DNA of 64,000 bases from Halobellus sp. MBLA0158. GTDB taxonomy: Archaea > Halobacteriota > Halobacteria > Halobacteriales > Haloferacaceae. Shown here in pieces: positions 24,048 to 31,044 of this stretch (position 1 is the stretch's first letter; each line of letters opens with the position of its first letter). Position numbers and translations under genes: made by a program. The notes beneath the pieces were generated by a model that saw only the letters and a program-made list of their open reading frames with translations, had not been told where the DNA came from and made no database searches. The stretch is taken from assembly GCF_041477585.1 (NCBI RefSeq), contig NZ_JBGNYA010000001.1, positions 930,001-994,000 on the forward strand, read 5' to 3'.

Positions 24048-25093
24048 GCGACCACCCCCGCGAGCGCCGCGGCGAGGAGGCCGGCCCGTCGCGTCACTCG
24101 CACGGCGCGCGTCGCCGTCGAGATGTCGGGAAGCCGAGCCGACACCTCGACGCAGTATCCCGTTTCCGTACTGTCTGACGCGTCTGACAGCGCGGCGTCC
24201 TCCGTTCCCGGCCCCGGGTCGAGGTCGTACGCCCCGGGCTTTTCGAGCCGCACCGAGAGCGCGGCCGCCATCGTCGCCATCGGCCAGCCCGAGTTCGGCG
24301 AGGCGGGCCGGCGGGCGAGGCGCCGGACCGGGGCGCGAAACGGGAGCGACGGCGCCCCGGCCGCGACGGCGATCAGCAGCGCCGACGTGCGGGCGGGGAG
24401 CCACATCACGAGGTCGTCCAGGCGCGCGGGAGCCCAGCCGACCGGCTTCGAGCGGTATCCCAGCATCGAATCCAGCGTGTTGACGGCCTTGACCCACGCG
24501 GCCGCGCCCGCGGCGAGCGGGAGTGCGAGCGCACGGAGGTCCGCGCCCGCGACGGGGCCAGCACCAGCGAGCGCGCTCGCGCCGGCCGCGACGACCGCGA
24601 ACGCGGCGAGCGGCGCGACCAGCCCGTCGGCGAGGTTCTCGGCTAGGCTCTCGACGGCCGCCGAGCGGACGTGCGCCGCGTCCAGCGCGGCGGCGTCGCG
24701 GCCGGCCAGCGCCCGGAGGGCCGTCCGCGCCTCGCCGAGGTCGGCGTCGCTCGCGTCGATCACCTCGCGGGCGCTCGCGAGCAACAGGCGGAGGCTCGTC
24801 GTCGAGAAGAGCACGCCGCCGGCCAGCGCGGCGCCGAGCCACGGATCGACCGCGGCGCCGGCCGCGACGACGCCGACGGCGACGCCCGCGAATCCGAGCG
24901 GGAGCGCCAGCGCGGCCAGCGCGCCGACGAGTCGCGGGGAGAGCGCGGCATCTGCCGACGGCTCGGCCCCGCGATCGACCAGTCCGACGACGCGGCCGAG
25001 GAGCGCGACCGGGTGGATCCGGGCCGGCGGCTCGCCGACCGCGGCGTCGAGCCCCGCGGCCAGCGCGACCGCGACCGTCGCCGTCACCGGCAC
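24038..25093 (-). CDS. cbiB: Adenosylcobinamide-phosphate synthase (CbiB)
   Basis: 351 residues from GTG at 25093, mostly membrane helices. Attaches aminopropanol phosphate to adenosylcobyric acid. Typical blocks: AVGEPPARIHPVALLGRVV near the start, ESLAENLADGLVAPLA, WVKAVNTLDSMLGYRS and RRPASPNSGWPMATMAAAL. It overlaps the upstream HAD gene by 10 bp. Together with CobD, CbiZ, CobY and CobS it completes nucleotide-loop assembly. Confidence 0.93.
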   Translation of the reverse strand: MPVTATVAVALAAGLDAAVGEPPARIHPVALLGRVVGLVDRGAEPSADAALSPRLVGALAALALPLGFAGVAVGVVAAGAAVDPWLGAALAGGVLFSTTSLRLLLASAREVIDASDADLGEARTALRALAGRDAAALDAAHVRSAAVESLAENLADGLVAPLAAFAVVAAGASALAGAGPVAGADLRALALPLAAGAAAWVKAVNTLDSMLGYRSKPVGWAPARLDDLVMWLPARTSALLIAVAAGAPSLPFRAPVRRLARRPASPNSGWPMATMAAALSVRLEKPGAYDLDPGPGTEDAALSDASDSTETGYCVEVSARLPDISTATRAVRVTRRAGLLAAALAGVVAWC

Positions 25094-25776
25094 GAGCGCG
25101 CCCCCCGTGGGTCGTCGGTCCCGGCGCCGTCGACTGACGCGAGCGACGCGAGGGCATCCCCCGCTTTCAGCCGCGTCGCCAGCGTCTCCAGGTCGATGTC
25201 GCCCACGTCGACGAACGCCCCGCCGAGGGCTTCGATGCCGCCGTCGGTCGCGGGGTCGTCGCCGATGTGGATCACCTCCGCGGCGTCGACCTGGAGGCGC
25301 TCGGCGACCGTCTCGAACGCTCCCGCGTGCGGCTTGCGCCACCCGCAGCCGACGCTCGTCACCACGGCGTCGAACGCCGCTCGGTCGAAATCCGAGCGAA
25401 TCAGCGTCCGCGAGACGAGTTCCGGCACCGAGCAGTTCGAGAGCAGGCCGACGGGACCGCGCTCGCTCGCCGCTCGCACCGCGTCGACGGCGGCCGGACG
25501 CGTGGTCACGGCCGGGTCGAACGCGGCGACGACGGCCCGTCTGACGGCGTTGGCGGGGGCGTCGACGTCGCAGGCGCGGAGGGCGGCGGCGACGTGTGCG
25601 GGAAGCGGGACTTCGGCCCCGTCGGGAGCGTCGACGTGCGGCTCGGCGTAGCGATCGCGCCAGCCCTCCGGGACGGACACCCCGCGGTCGCGGAGTTCGG
25701 TCGCCACCGCCGCGGCGGGGCCGTCGGGGCGGTCGACCGCGACGAGGGTGCCGAAGAGATCGAACGTGACTGCCAC
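25084..25776 (-). CDS. HAD-family phosphatase at the head of the cobalamin operon
   Basis: 230 residues from GTG at 25776. HAD motif I is FDLFGTLV, motif II LLSNCS, motif III GWRKPHAG and motif IV HIGDDPATDGG, so the phosphatase site looks complete. It overlaps cbiB by 10 bp and is the first gene of the operon. CobS can yield adenosylcobalamin 5'-phosphate or use alpha-ribazole phosphate, which then needs a phosphatase; bacterial CobC and archaeal CobZ do this, and neither is in the cluster. The HAD enzyme is a fair candidate for that step, but this is inference. Confidence 0.85.
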   Translation of the reverse strand: MAVTFDLFGTLVAVDRPDGPAAAVATELRDRGVSVPEGWRDRYAEPHVDAPDGAEVPLPAHVAAALRACDVDAPANAVRRAVVAAFDPAVTTRPAAVDAVRAASERGPVGLLSNCSVPELVSRTLIRSDFDRAAFDAVVTSVGCGWRKPHAGAFETVAERLQVDAAEVIHIGDDPATDGGIEALGGAFVDVGDIDLETLATRLKAGDALASLASVDGAGTDDPRGARSCR

Positions 25777-25801
25777 TACGCTTGGATCGGTGAAAGCAGA
25801 C

Positions 25802-25811
25802 TTGAATTTGC
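25802..25811 (-). promoter_or_regulatory. Candidate promoter of the cobalamin operon
   Basis: AT-rich CAAATTCAAG-like stretch on the minus strand, 26-36 bases before the first GTG (25776), spaced for a leaderless transcript of the eight-gene operon. No cobalamin riboswitch can be seen in the 118 bp between the operon and cdrL. Confidence 0.4.
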
Positions 25812-25894
25812 CGGAGGCGCGGGCCCGAGTAGGGCGACAGACATCCGTCAGACACGAGGGAAGATTGAAATACTGGGTCGCGTATGTTGAACCG

Positions 25895-26452
25895 ATGAGT
25901 AAGATCACGTTCCGCGCCGATGACGACCTCGTCGAGCGGCTGGAGGCCCTGGAGACCTCCAAGAGCGAGGCGATGCGCGAGGCCCTGCGCACGTACCTCG
26001 ACGGCGCGGACCGTGACGAGAGCCCGGCCGCGTCCGACAGCGTCGACGACGTGATCCGCGAGCGCGTCGACGAACTCGTGACAGAGCGCCTCGACGATCT
26101 GGTCGGACGCACCCGGCCGCGGCCCGCGCGTGACCTCAACGTCAACGTGACCGTCGACGGCGTGCAAACGCCTGAAACGGACGAAAACGACGTCGTCGAG
26201 GTCGATGAGTCCGACGCGTCCGAACGTAAGACACGCGCCGATCCCGGCGTTGACGCGGGCGCGGCGCGCGACAAGACGTGCGACAAATGCGGCGAAAACG
26301 TCGACGCAGACCACGTTTACTGCCCGAACTGCGGCGAGAAGGCGTCCCACCGCGTGTTCTGCGAGTGCGGCGACGAGCTCCGGTCGGACTGGGCGTTCTG
26401 CCCCAGCTGCGGCCGCCGAACCTCCGCCGCCGACGTCCTCGAACGCACGTAA
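25895..26452 (+). CDS. cdrL: CdrL-type ribbon-helix-helix regulator with double zinc ribbon
   Basis: 185 residues. Residues 2-38 (KITFRADDDLVERLEAL ... EAMREALRTYL) form a ribbon-helix-helix DNA-binding domain; a linker rich in Asp/Glu follows; the C-terminus holds two zinc ribbons (Cys129, 132, 143, 146 and Cys156, 158, 169, 172). The position upstream of cdrS and ftsZ2 matches CdrL, the long partner of the haloarchaeal cell-division regulator pair, which acts on the cdrS-ftsZ2 promoter. TATA-like TTGAAATAC 22-30 bases before ATG suggests a leaderless transcript. Confidence 0.85.
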   Translation: MSKITFRADDDLVERLEALETSKSEAMREALRTYLDGADRDESPAASDSVDDVIRERVDELVTERLDDLVGRTRPRPARDLNVNVTVDGVQTPETDENDVVEVDESDASERKTRADPGVDAGAARDKTCDKCGENVDADHVYCPNCGEKASHRVFCECGDELRSDWAFCPSCGRRTSAADVLERT

Positions 26453-26491
26453 ACGACGTGTACCTCCCGTATACGCCACTCTCGGCGTGTT

Positions 26492-26498
26492 GTCTTAC
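26492..26498 (+). promoter_or_regulatory. GTCTTAC half-site upstream of the cdrS TATA box
   Basis: GTCTTAC starting 20 bases before the TATA box. One of five copies of this heptamer (either orientation) between 26492 and 26842. Likely contact site of an RHH regulator such as CdrL; inferred from repetition and position. Confidence 0.6.
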
Positions 26499-26511
26499 GA
26501 CCGGCGTTACT

Positions 26512-26518
26512 TTTATAT
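26512..26518 (+). promoter_or_regulatory. TATA box of the cdrS-ftsZ2 operon
   Basis: TTTATAT within an AT-rich stretch in otherwise GC-rich DNA; predicted transcription start near 26540, leaving a leader of roughly 120 bases before cdrS. That long leader is unusual here, since most neighbours look leaderless, and it contains the operator-like repeats. Confidence 0.6.
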
Positions 26519-26543
26519 TGCATCAGTCTGTGGTATCTGTCGC

Positions 26544-26561
26544 GTAAGACGGTCGTCTTAC
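26544..26561. promoter_or_regulatory. Palindromic operator GTAAGAC-N4-GTCTTAC
   Basis: GTAAGACGGTCGTCTTAC: two perfect 7-base arms around a 4-base spacer, centred about 37 bases after the TATA box, so a bound protein would sit over the transcription start. A two-fold symmetric site fits a dimeric ribbon-helix-helix protein. Strongest single operator candidate in the window. Confidence 0.7.
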
Positions 26562-26611
26562 AGATCCGGCGTGTGGGCGGGAGATGACTCCTGCCGGCCG
26601 TTTTCGGTGAT

Positions 26612-26647
26612 GTAAGACGTTTGCACAGGGTGTGCGCGCCGTCTTAC
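26612..26647. promoter_or_regulatory. Second GTAAGAC ... GTCTTAC pair in the cdrS leader
   Basis: GTAAGAC at 26612-26618 and GTCTTAC at 26641-26647 with 22 bases between, ending 15 bases before the cdrS ATG. The arms could also pair in RNA. Repeats the motif of 26544-26561, so the leader holds at least two inverted pairs. Confidence 0.6.
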
Positions 26648-26662
26648 CGGGGGAATGCAACA

Positions 26663-26839
26663 ATGGAGCGTGTGACACTACGAATTCCGAAGCAGCAGAT
26701 CGAGGAGGTCGAACAGATGGTCGAAACCGGCGAGTTCCCGAACCGGTCGGAGGCCATCCGTTCAGCCGTCCGCGAGATGCTCAACGAACAGCAGCCGGAG
26801 AACCGCGAGTCGCCGACGAAACACTGGGCCAAGGTGTAA
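26663..26839 (+). CDS. cdrS: CdrS, short ribbon-helix-helix cell-division regulator
   Basis: 58 residues from ATG at 26663; the 14 extra residues of the longer frame are not conserved in the family. Almost the whole protein is an RHH domain: [38 protein letters not shown]. In Halobacterium and Haloferax CdrS controls ftsZ2 and cell division and is co-transcribed with ftsZ2, as the 4-bp gap here suggests. GTAAGAC recurs across its stop codon (26836-26842). Confidence 0.9.
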   Translation: MERVTLRIPKQQIEEVEQMVETGEFPNRSEAIRSAVREMLNEQQPENRESPTKHWAKV

Positions 26840-26843
26840 GACG

Positions 26844-28049
26844 ATGCAGGATATTGTCAGAGAGGCGATGGAGCGGGACGAAGAAGAGCGCGACGCGGCC
26901 GCGGCGGCCGACGACGAAGAGGAGTTCGGGAGTCCCCGAATCGTCATCGTCGGCTGCGGCGGCGCCGGCAACAACACGGTCAACCGCCTCTACAACATCG
27001 GCGTCGAGGGCGCTGACACGGTGGCGATCAACACCGACAAGCAGCACCTCAAGATGATCGAGGCCGACACGAAGATCCTCGTCGGCAAGTCTCTCACGCA
27101 GGGGCTCGGCGCCGGCGGCGACCCCTCGATGGGCGAGCGGGCGACCGAGATGGCCCAGGGGACCATCAAGGAGGTCCTCGGCGAGGCCGATCTCGTCTTC
27201 GTCACCGCGGGGATGGGCGGCGGCACCGGCACCGGTGCGGCCCCCGTCGTCTCGAAGATCGCCAAAGAGCAGGGCGCGATCGTCGTCGGGATGGTCTCGA
27301 CGCCGTTCAACGTCGAGCGCGCGCGGACGGTGAAGGCCGAAGAGGGGCTCGAAAAGCTCCGCAACGAGGCCGACTCGATCATCGTCCTCGACAACAACCG
27401 CCTGCTCGATTACGTCCCGAACCTCCCGATCGGGAAGGCCTTCTCGGTGATGGACCAGATCATCGCCGAGACCGTCAAGGGCATCTCCGAGACCATCACC
27501 CAGCCCTCGCTCATCAATCTGGACTACGCGGACATGTCCACGATTATGGACCAGGGCGGCGTCGCGGTGATGCTCGTCGGCCAGACCCAGGACAAGAACA
27601 AGACCCAGGAGGTCGTCAACGACGCGATGAACCACCCGCTGTTGGACGTCGACTACCGCGGCGCCTCCGGCGGCCTGGTCCACATCACCGGCGGCCCCGA
27701 CCTGACTCTGAAGGAGGCCGAGGGAATCGCGAACAACATCACAGAGCGCCTCGAAGCGCGCGCGAACGTGATCTGGGGCGCCCGCATCCGCGACGAGTAC
27801 AAGGGGAAAGTCCGCGTGATGGCGATCATGACGGGCGTCCAGTCCGCCCAGGTGCTCGGCCCCTCGACGCAGAAACAGGCCAACAAGTCCAGAGAGAGCA
27901 TCGAGTCTTCGGAGTTCGACGCCAGCGAAAACGCCGACTTCGCACAGGGGGGAACCTCTTCGGGGTCGACCGCGACCGGCGGGTCCTGGCAGTCCGACGG
28001 CGGCAAGGACAAGCGCGAACAGCAGCACGGCGTCGACGTCATCCGCTGA
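26844..28049 (+). CDS. ftsZ2: Cell division protein FtsZ2
   Basis: 401 residues. Tubulin-family GTPase; the tubulin signature GGGTGTG is at 125-131, the T7 catalytic loop NLDYAD at 225-230, and the N-terminal 25 residues ([16 protein letters not shown] and an Ala/Asp run) are typical of the FtsZ2 clade, as opposed to FtsZ1. In haloarchaea FtsZ2 drives mid-cell constriction. The C-terminal 60 residues are a Ser/Gly-rich linker ending in DVIR. It forms one operon with cdrS; ncsA converges on it. Confidence 0.96.
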   Translation: MQDIVREAMERDEEERDAAAAADDEEEFGSPRIVIVGCGGAGNNTVNRLYNIGVEGADTVAINTDKQHLKMIEADTKILVGKSLTQGLGAGGDPSMGERATEMAQGTIKEVLGEADLVFVTAGMGGGTGTGAAPVVSKIAKEQGAIVVGMVSTPFNVERARTVKAEEGLEKLRNEADSIIVLDNNRLLDYVPNLPIGKAFSVMDQIIAETVKGISETITQPSLINLDYADMSTIMDQGGVAVMLVGQTQDKNKTQEVVNDAMNHPLLDVDYRGASGGLVHITGGPDLTLKEAEGIANNITERLEARANVIWGARIRDEYKGKVRVMAIMTGVQSAQVLGPSTQKQANKSRESIESSEFDASENADFAQGGTSSGSTATGGSWQSDGGKDKREQQHGVDVIR

Positions 28050-28180
28050 CGGACGCCGACGATTCGTCGATCCGACCCGTCCGGTGACCACCCGGACACG
28101 CGCCGTTCCGGCGCACTCGACCGTCTCCAGTCGGTCGCCCGTGCGATTCGCTTTTCGGCTTCGATTTCGATTTTCGGATC

Positions 28181-29146
28181 TCAGACGGGTTCCAGCGACT
28201 CCAACAGCCGACACTTCCGACAGACGTCCCGCGTCGTCTGCGAGCCGCAGCGCTCGCACTCGCGCATCGCCGCCGCCGACTCGCCGCGGTACTTCTCCGC
28301 AGCCATCGACGCCAACTCCTCGTAGCCCGAAATGATCGAGTGTCTGGTCCCCGGGTGATCGTCCTCCAAGGAGAGCAACAGCTCCTGGATCTCACCGCGG
28401 AACGCCTCGGAGGCGTGGGGGCACTCGGTGATATGTGCTGGAAGGTCCTTCAGGTGCGCGTAGAGCGCGACCTCCTTTTCCGGCACGTCCCGAAGCGGTT
28501 TCGCCCGGGGGACGAAGTGCTCGGACTCGTGGCGCTCGTCGAAGGGGCCGAGGCTCGCGTCGAAGTGCTTGGCCATCTGCTCGACGTCGCCCTCCAGGAT
28601 GTTCATCAGCGCGGTCTGGGCCTCGTCGTCGAGGTTGTGGCCCGTGAGCATGATGTCGGCGTCGAACTCGTCGGCATATGTTTCGAGGAGATCGCGCCGG
28701 AAGACGCCGCAGTACGCGCAGGCGGCCATCCCCTCGGGGTCGTCCTCGACGACGTCGTCCATCCGGACGCCGAACTCCTCCTCGTAGGAGACGAGCTCGT
28801 GGCGGATCTCCAGGTCAGAAGCGAGCTCGACGCAGGCGTCGACGCTCTCGTCGCGGTAGCCCTCGATCCCCTCGTGGATCGTCAGCGCGAGGATCTCGAT
28901 GCGGGGGTCGCGGCCGAACGTCTCGTCGAGGATGTGGGTGAGCACGACGCTGTCCTTGCCGCCCGAGAGGCCGACGACCCAGCGCTCGGGGTCGTCGGGC
29001 GAGGCGTCTCTCGGGACGAGACTGTCCCGGCGGATCCGGCGTCGGACGCGCTTTTCCACGGAGGCGCAGAAGTGCTCCTCGCAGAGGTGCGCCCCGGAGT
29101 AGCCCGCGTGCATCACGGCGTCGCGTCCGCACTTGTCGCACTCCAT
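28181..29146 (-). CDS. ncsA: tRNA 2-thiolation protein NcsA (Ncs6/TtuA family)
   Basis: 321 residues from ATG at 29146. PP-loop SGGKDSVVL, N-terminal zinc cysteines (MECDKCGRD, HLCEEHFC), the central catalytic pair CAYCGVFRRDLL, and a C-terminal zinc finger CERCGSQTTRDVCRKC. Adds sulfur to U34 of tRNAs for Lys, Glu and Gln, using SAMP2-type ubiquitin-like sulfur carriers in haloarchaea. The 43 extra N-terminal residues of the longer frame are proline/arginine shadow from G-rich DNA and are rejected. Confidence 0.92.
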   Translation of the reverse strand: MECDKCGRDAVMHAGYSGAHLCEEHFCASVEKRVRRRIRRDSLVPRDASPDDPERWVVGLSGGKDSVVLTHILDETFGRDPRIEILALTIHEGIEGYRDESVDACVELASDLEIRHELVSYEEEFGVRMDDVVEDDPEGMAACAYCGVFRRDLLETYADEFDADIMLTGHNLDDEAQTALMNILEGDVEQMAKHFDASLGPFDERHESEHFVPRAKPLRDVPEKEVALYAHLKDLPAHITECPHASEAFRGEIQELLLSLEDDHPGTRHSIISGYEELASMAAEKYRGESAAAMRECERCGSQTTRDVCRKCRLLESLEPV

Positions 29147-29531
29147 CGCCCGGGCGTTGGCCGTCGGGGAGGATACGGGTTTCGTCTCGCGGGGACGGCG
29201 CCGGCGCTCGGCCCTCTCGAAATAGGTGGGGCACGCCGGATCGAAGGGAGAGGGGGGGATGGGGGGGAAAGGCACCCCAGGGTAGCGTTGCCCCGAGTGG
29301 TCACCGTCGCGATGACCGGTCGATCGACACCCCAGAGGTGCCAGTCGATCATTGGACGACCGTACTCAAAATTCCTCCGGAAGCGCGGTGGGCGTTGTCA
29401 CACCGTCGGACTCCTGTCGAATCGTCTCTCGTCAGGGCCTACGCCGGACGGTCGCGACCGGCCGATGGCCGGTCCCCGGTCGTGATCCGGCCGTCGAAAC
29501 ACATTCGGCGGTCCCCCTCGGACACGGGTGT
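29147..29531. other. Non-coding gap with a G-rich tract
   Basis: 385 bp between divergent ncsA and the DUF7095 gene. It holds a run of guanines on the plus strand at 29246-29267 (runs of 3, 7 and 7 G) that could form a G-quadruplex, lying 100-121 bases before the ncsA start. No TATA box of good quality and no open frame with normal codon use could be assigned; the rest shows nothing recognisable. Confidence 0.5.
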
Positions 29532-30176
29532 ATGGAACGCGAGCGCGCCCTGGCCCGGATCGAAGCCGTCCTCGACGCCGTCGAGTCCGAGCCGATGCCG
29601 GTCCCCGTCCGGGAGGTCTGGGTCTACGGCGACGTCGCGCTCGGCCTCGACCCGGTCGAGCGCCTCGACGTCTACGTGACGAAGGACCTCCTCCTGCGCG
29701 GCGACAGCGAGGCCGCCGAACGGTTCGAGGCCGAACACGGCGTCAAGGGCGTCGGCCGGAGCGTCTCCGCGGAGTGGGCCGAGGCCCACCCCGACCTCCT
29801 TCGAACGAACGCCAGCGGCCACGCGGCCCCCGAGAAGTGCCTCGCGGCGCACCTGCTGTCCGACGACGAGCCCGTCCACCTGGAGGTGTGCAACGCCTCC
29901 TTCGAGGACAACGTCCAGCAGCGCCTCAAGAGCGCCGTCGACCGCGACGCCTACGAGCAGATCCTCGACCCGCGGGGCGTCTGTCTGTACGCCGACGGCC
30001 GACGCTCGGAGTCGGCGCTGGAGAAGCTCCGCGAGGGCGAACTGGTCTTTCCCACTCTCGGGGAGGCGCTGTCGATGCTCGGCCTGGACGAGGACCAGGC
30101 GGCCGCCGCCGCCGACGCGGTCCGGGAGTACCGCGCCTCGCAGTCGGGGGCGACCGTCCGCGGCGACGTCGTCTGA
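29532..30176 (+). CDS. Haloarchaeal conserved protein (DUF7095-type)
   Basis: 214 residues from ATG at 29532. The N-terminal block PVPVREVWVYGDVALGLDPVERLDVYVTKDLL resembles a nucleotidyltransferase fold strand with a GD..LG turn, then PEKCLAAHLLSDDEPVHLEVCNASFEDNVQ and a C-terminal helical part. I recognise it as the DUF7095 family, haloarchaea-only and uncharacterised. No membrane segment. A role in nucleotide or RNA handling would be a guess. The 60 upstream residues of the longer frame have atypical composition and are excluded. Confidence 0.75.
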   Translation: MERERALARIEAVLDAVESEPMPVPVREVWVYGDVALGLDPVERLDVYVTKDLLLRGDSEAAERFEAEHGVKGVGRSVSAEWAEAHPDLLRTNASGHAAPEKCLAAHLLSDDEPVHLEVCNASFEDNVQQRLKSAVDRDAYEQILDPRGVCLYADGRRSESALEKLREGELVFPTLGEALSMLGLDEDQAAAAADAVREYRASQSGATVRGDVV

Positions 30177-30180
30177 ACGC

Positions 30181-30993
30181 TCACTCGCCGCCAGACCGAA
30201 CGCGACCGACGACGACGTCGAACGGGACGACCTCGGCGCGTCGGTAGGTCCCGTCCTGCATCGCCTCGACGACCGCCCGCCCCATCTCGCGCCACTCCCG
30301 CCTGAGGGCGTCGTACTCGTCGGCCGAGAGCGCCCTCCGCAACTCGGTCTCGTGGTCGGCCAGCCCCGCGCCGCTGGCCTTCCGGGCGGCCGCCGACAGC
30401 GCCGCCTCGTCGTAGGGGGGCTCGACCAGCTTCCGGTGGTAGTACCGACGCGTCTCGACCTCCGCGAGGCCCGCCTCCCGGAACGACGACACCAGCCGCT
30501 CGCCCAGGGCGACGTCCGTCTCGACGCCCTCGATATACGCCTCGCGGACCTGGCGTTCGAGGGCGACCTCCCGCTCGACGGTCGAGTCGACGCCGACGTC
30601 GGCGTTGTCGGGCTCGATCGCCGCCACGAGGTCCGTCGAGAGGTCGGCGAACGTCCGGAGCGCGGCCGTCGGATCGGGGAGATTCACGAGCAGGGCCTGA
30701 CAGACGACGAGGTCGAAGGCGCCGTCGGCGACGGGCGGCCGGAGCGCGTCCCCCGCGACGGCGTCGAGTCCCGTCTCCGCGCGCGCGACCGCCAGGAGAT
30801 CGGGGTCGGCGTCGAGGCAGACCACCTCCGCGGGGGACTCCTCGTCCAGCACGCGGGCGAGTTCGCCCGTGCCCGCGCCCGCGTCGAGGATCCGCGCCCG
30901 GTCCGAGAGCGACAGCGGCGCGAGCGCCGCTCGGGAGTCCTCCCACATCCCCTCGCGCGTCCGCCGCAGGTACTCGGGCGAGAACTTCCGCAC
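30181..30993 (-). CDS. Class I SAM-dependent methyltransferase
   Basis: 270 residues. SAM motif I is ARILDAGAGTGELARVL, acidic residue of motif II in VVCLDADPDLL, then FDLVVCQALLVNLPDP (post-motif). The first 30 residues (MRKFSPEYLRRTREGMWED) form an N-terminal helix seen in ubiE/arsM-like haloarchaeal enzymes. The substrate cannot be told; a small molecule or quinone precursor is plausible. It converges on the DUF7095 gene with 4 bp between stops. Confidence 0.85.
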   Translation of the reverse strand: MRKFSPEYLRRTREGMWEDSRAALAPLSLSDRARILDAGAGTGELARVLDEESPAEVVCLDADPDLLAVARAETGLDAVAGDALRPPVADGAFDLVVCQALLVNLPDPTAALRTFADLSTDLVAAIEPDNADVGVDSTVEREVALERQVREAYIEGVETDVALGERLVSSFREAGLAEVETRRYYHRKLVEPPYDEAALSAAARKASGAGLADHETELRRALSADEYDALRREWREMGRAVVEAMQDGTYRRAEVVPFDVVVGRVRSGGE

Positions 30994-31044
30994 GCGAGGT
31001 GGTAGCGTCGGCGCGGTAGAAAAGCGGGGCGGTTCGCCGGACGG

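Noticed and set aside
25748-25894. N-terminal extension of CdrL by 49 residues
   Set aside because: It overlaps the promoter region of the divergent HAD operon; the RHH domain begins at MSKITF, and a TATA-like box lies 22-30 bases before that ATG.
25777-25894. Cobalamin riboswitch upstream of the cobalamin operon
   Set aside because: The 118-bp intergenic space is too short, the promoter looks leaderless, and no B12-box-like conserved segment was seen.
26492-26647. Possible CRISPR-like leader from the repeated GTAAGAC heptamers
   Set aside because: Units are 7 bases, in both orientations and irregularly spaced; they fit operator sites for a dimeric regulator.
29147-29275. N-terminal extension of NcsA by 43 residues
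   Set aside because: The extension is proline/arginine-rich from a G-rich tract; the family starts at the zinc motif MECDKCG, which has its own ATG.
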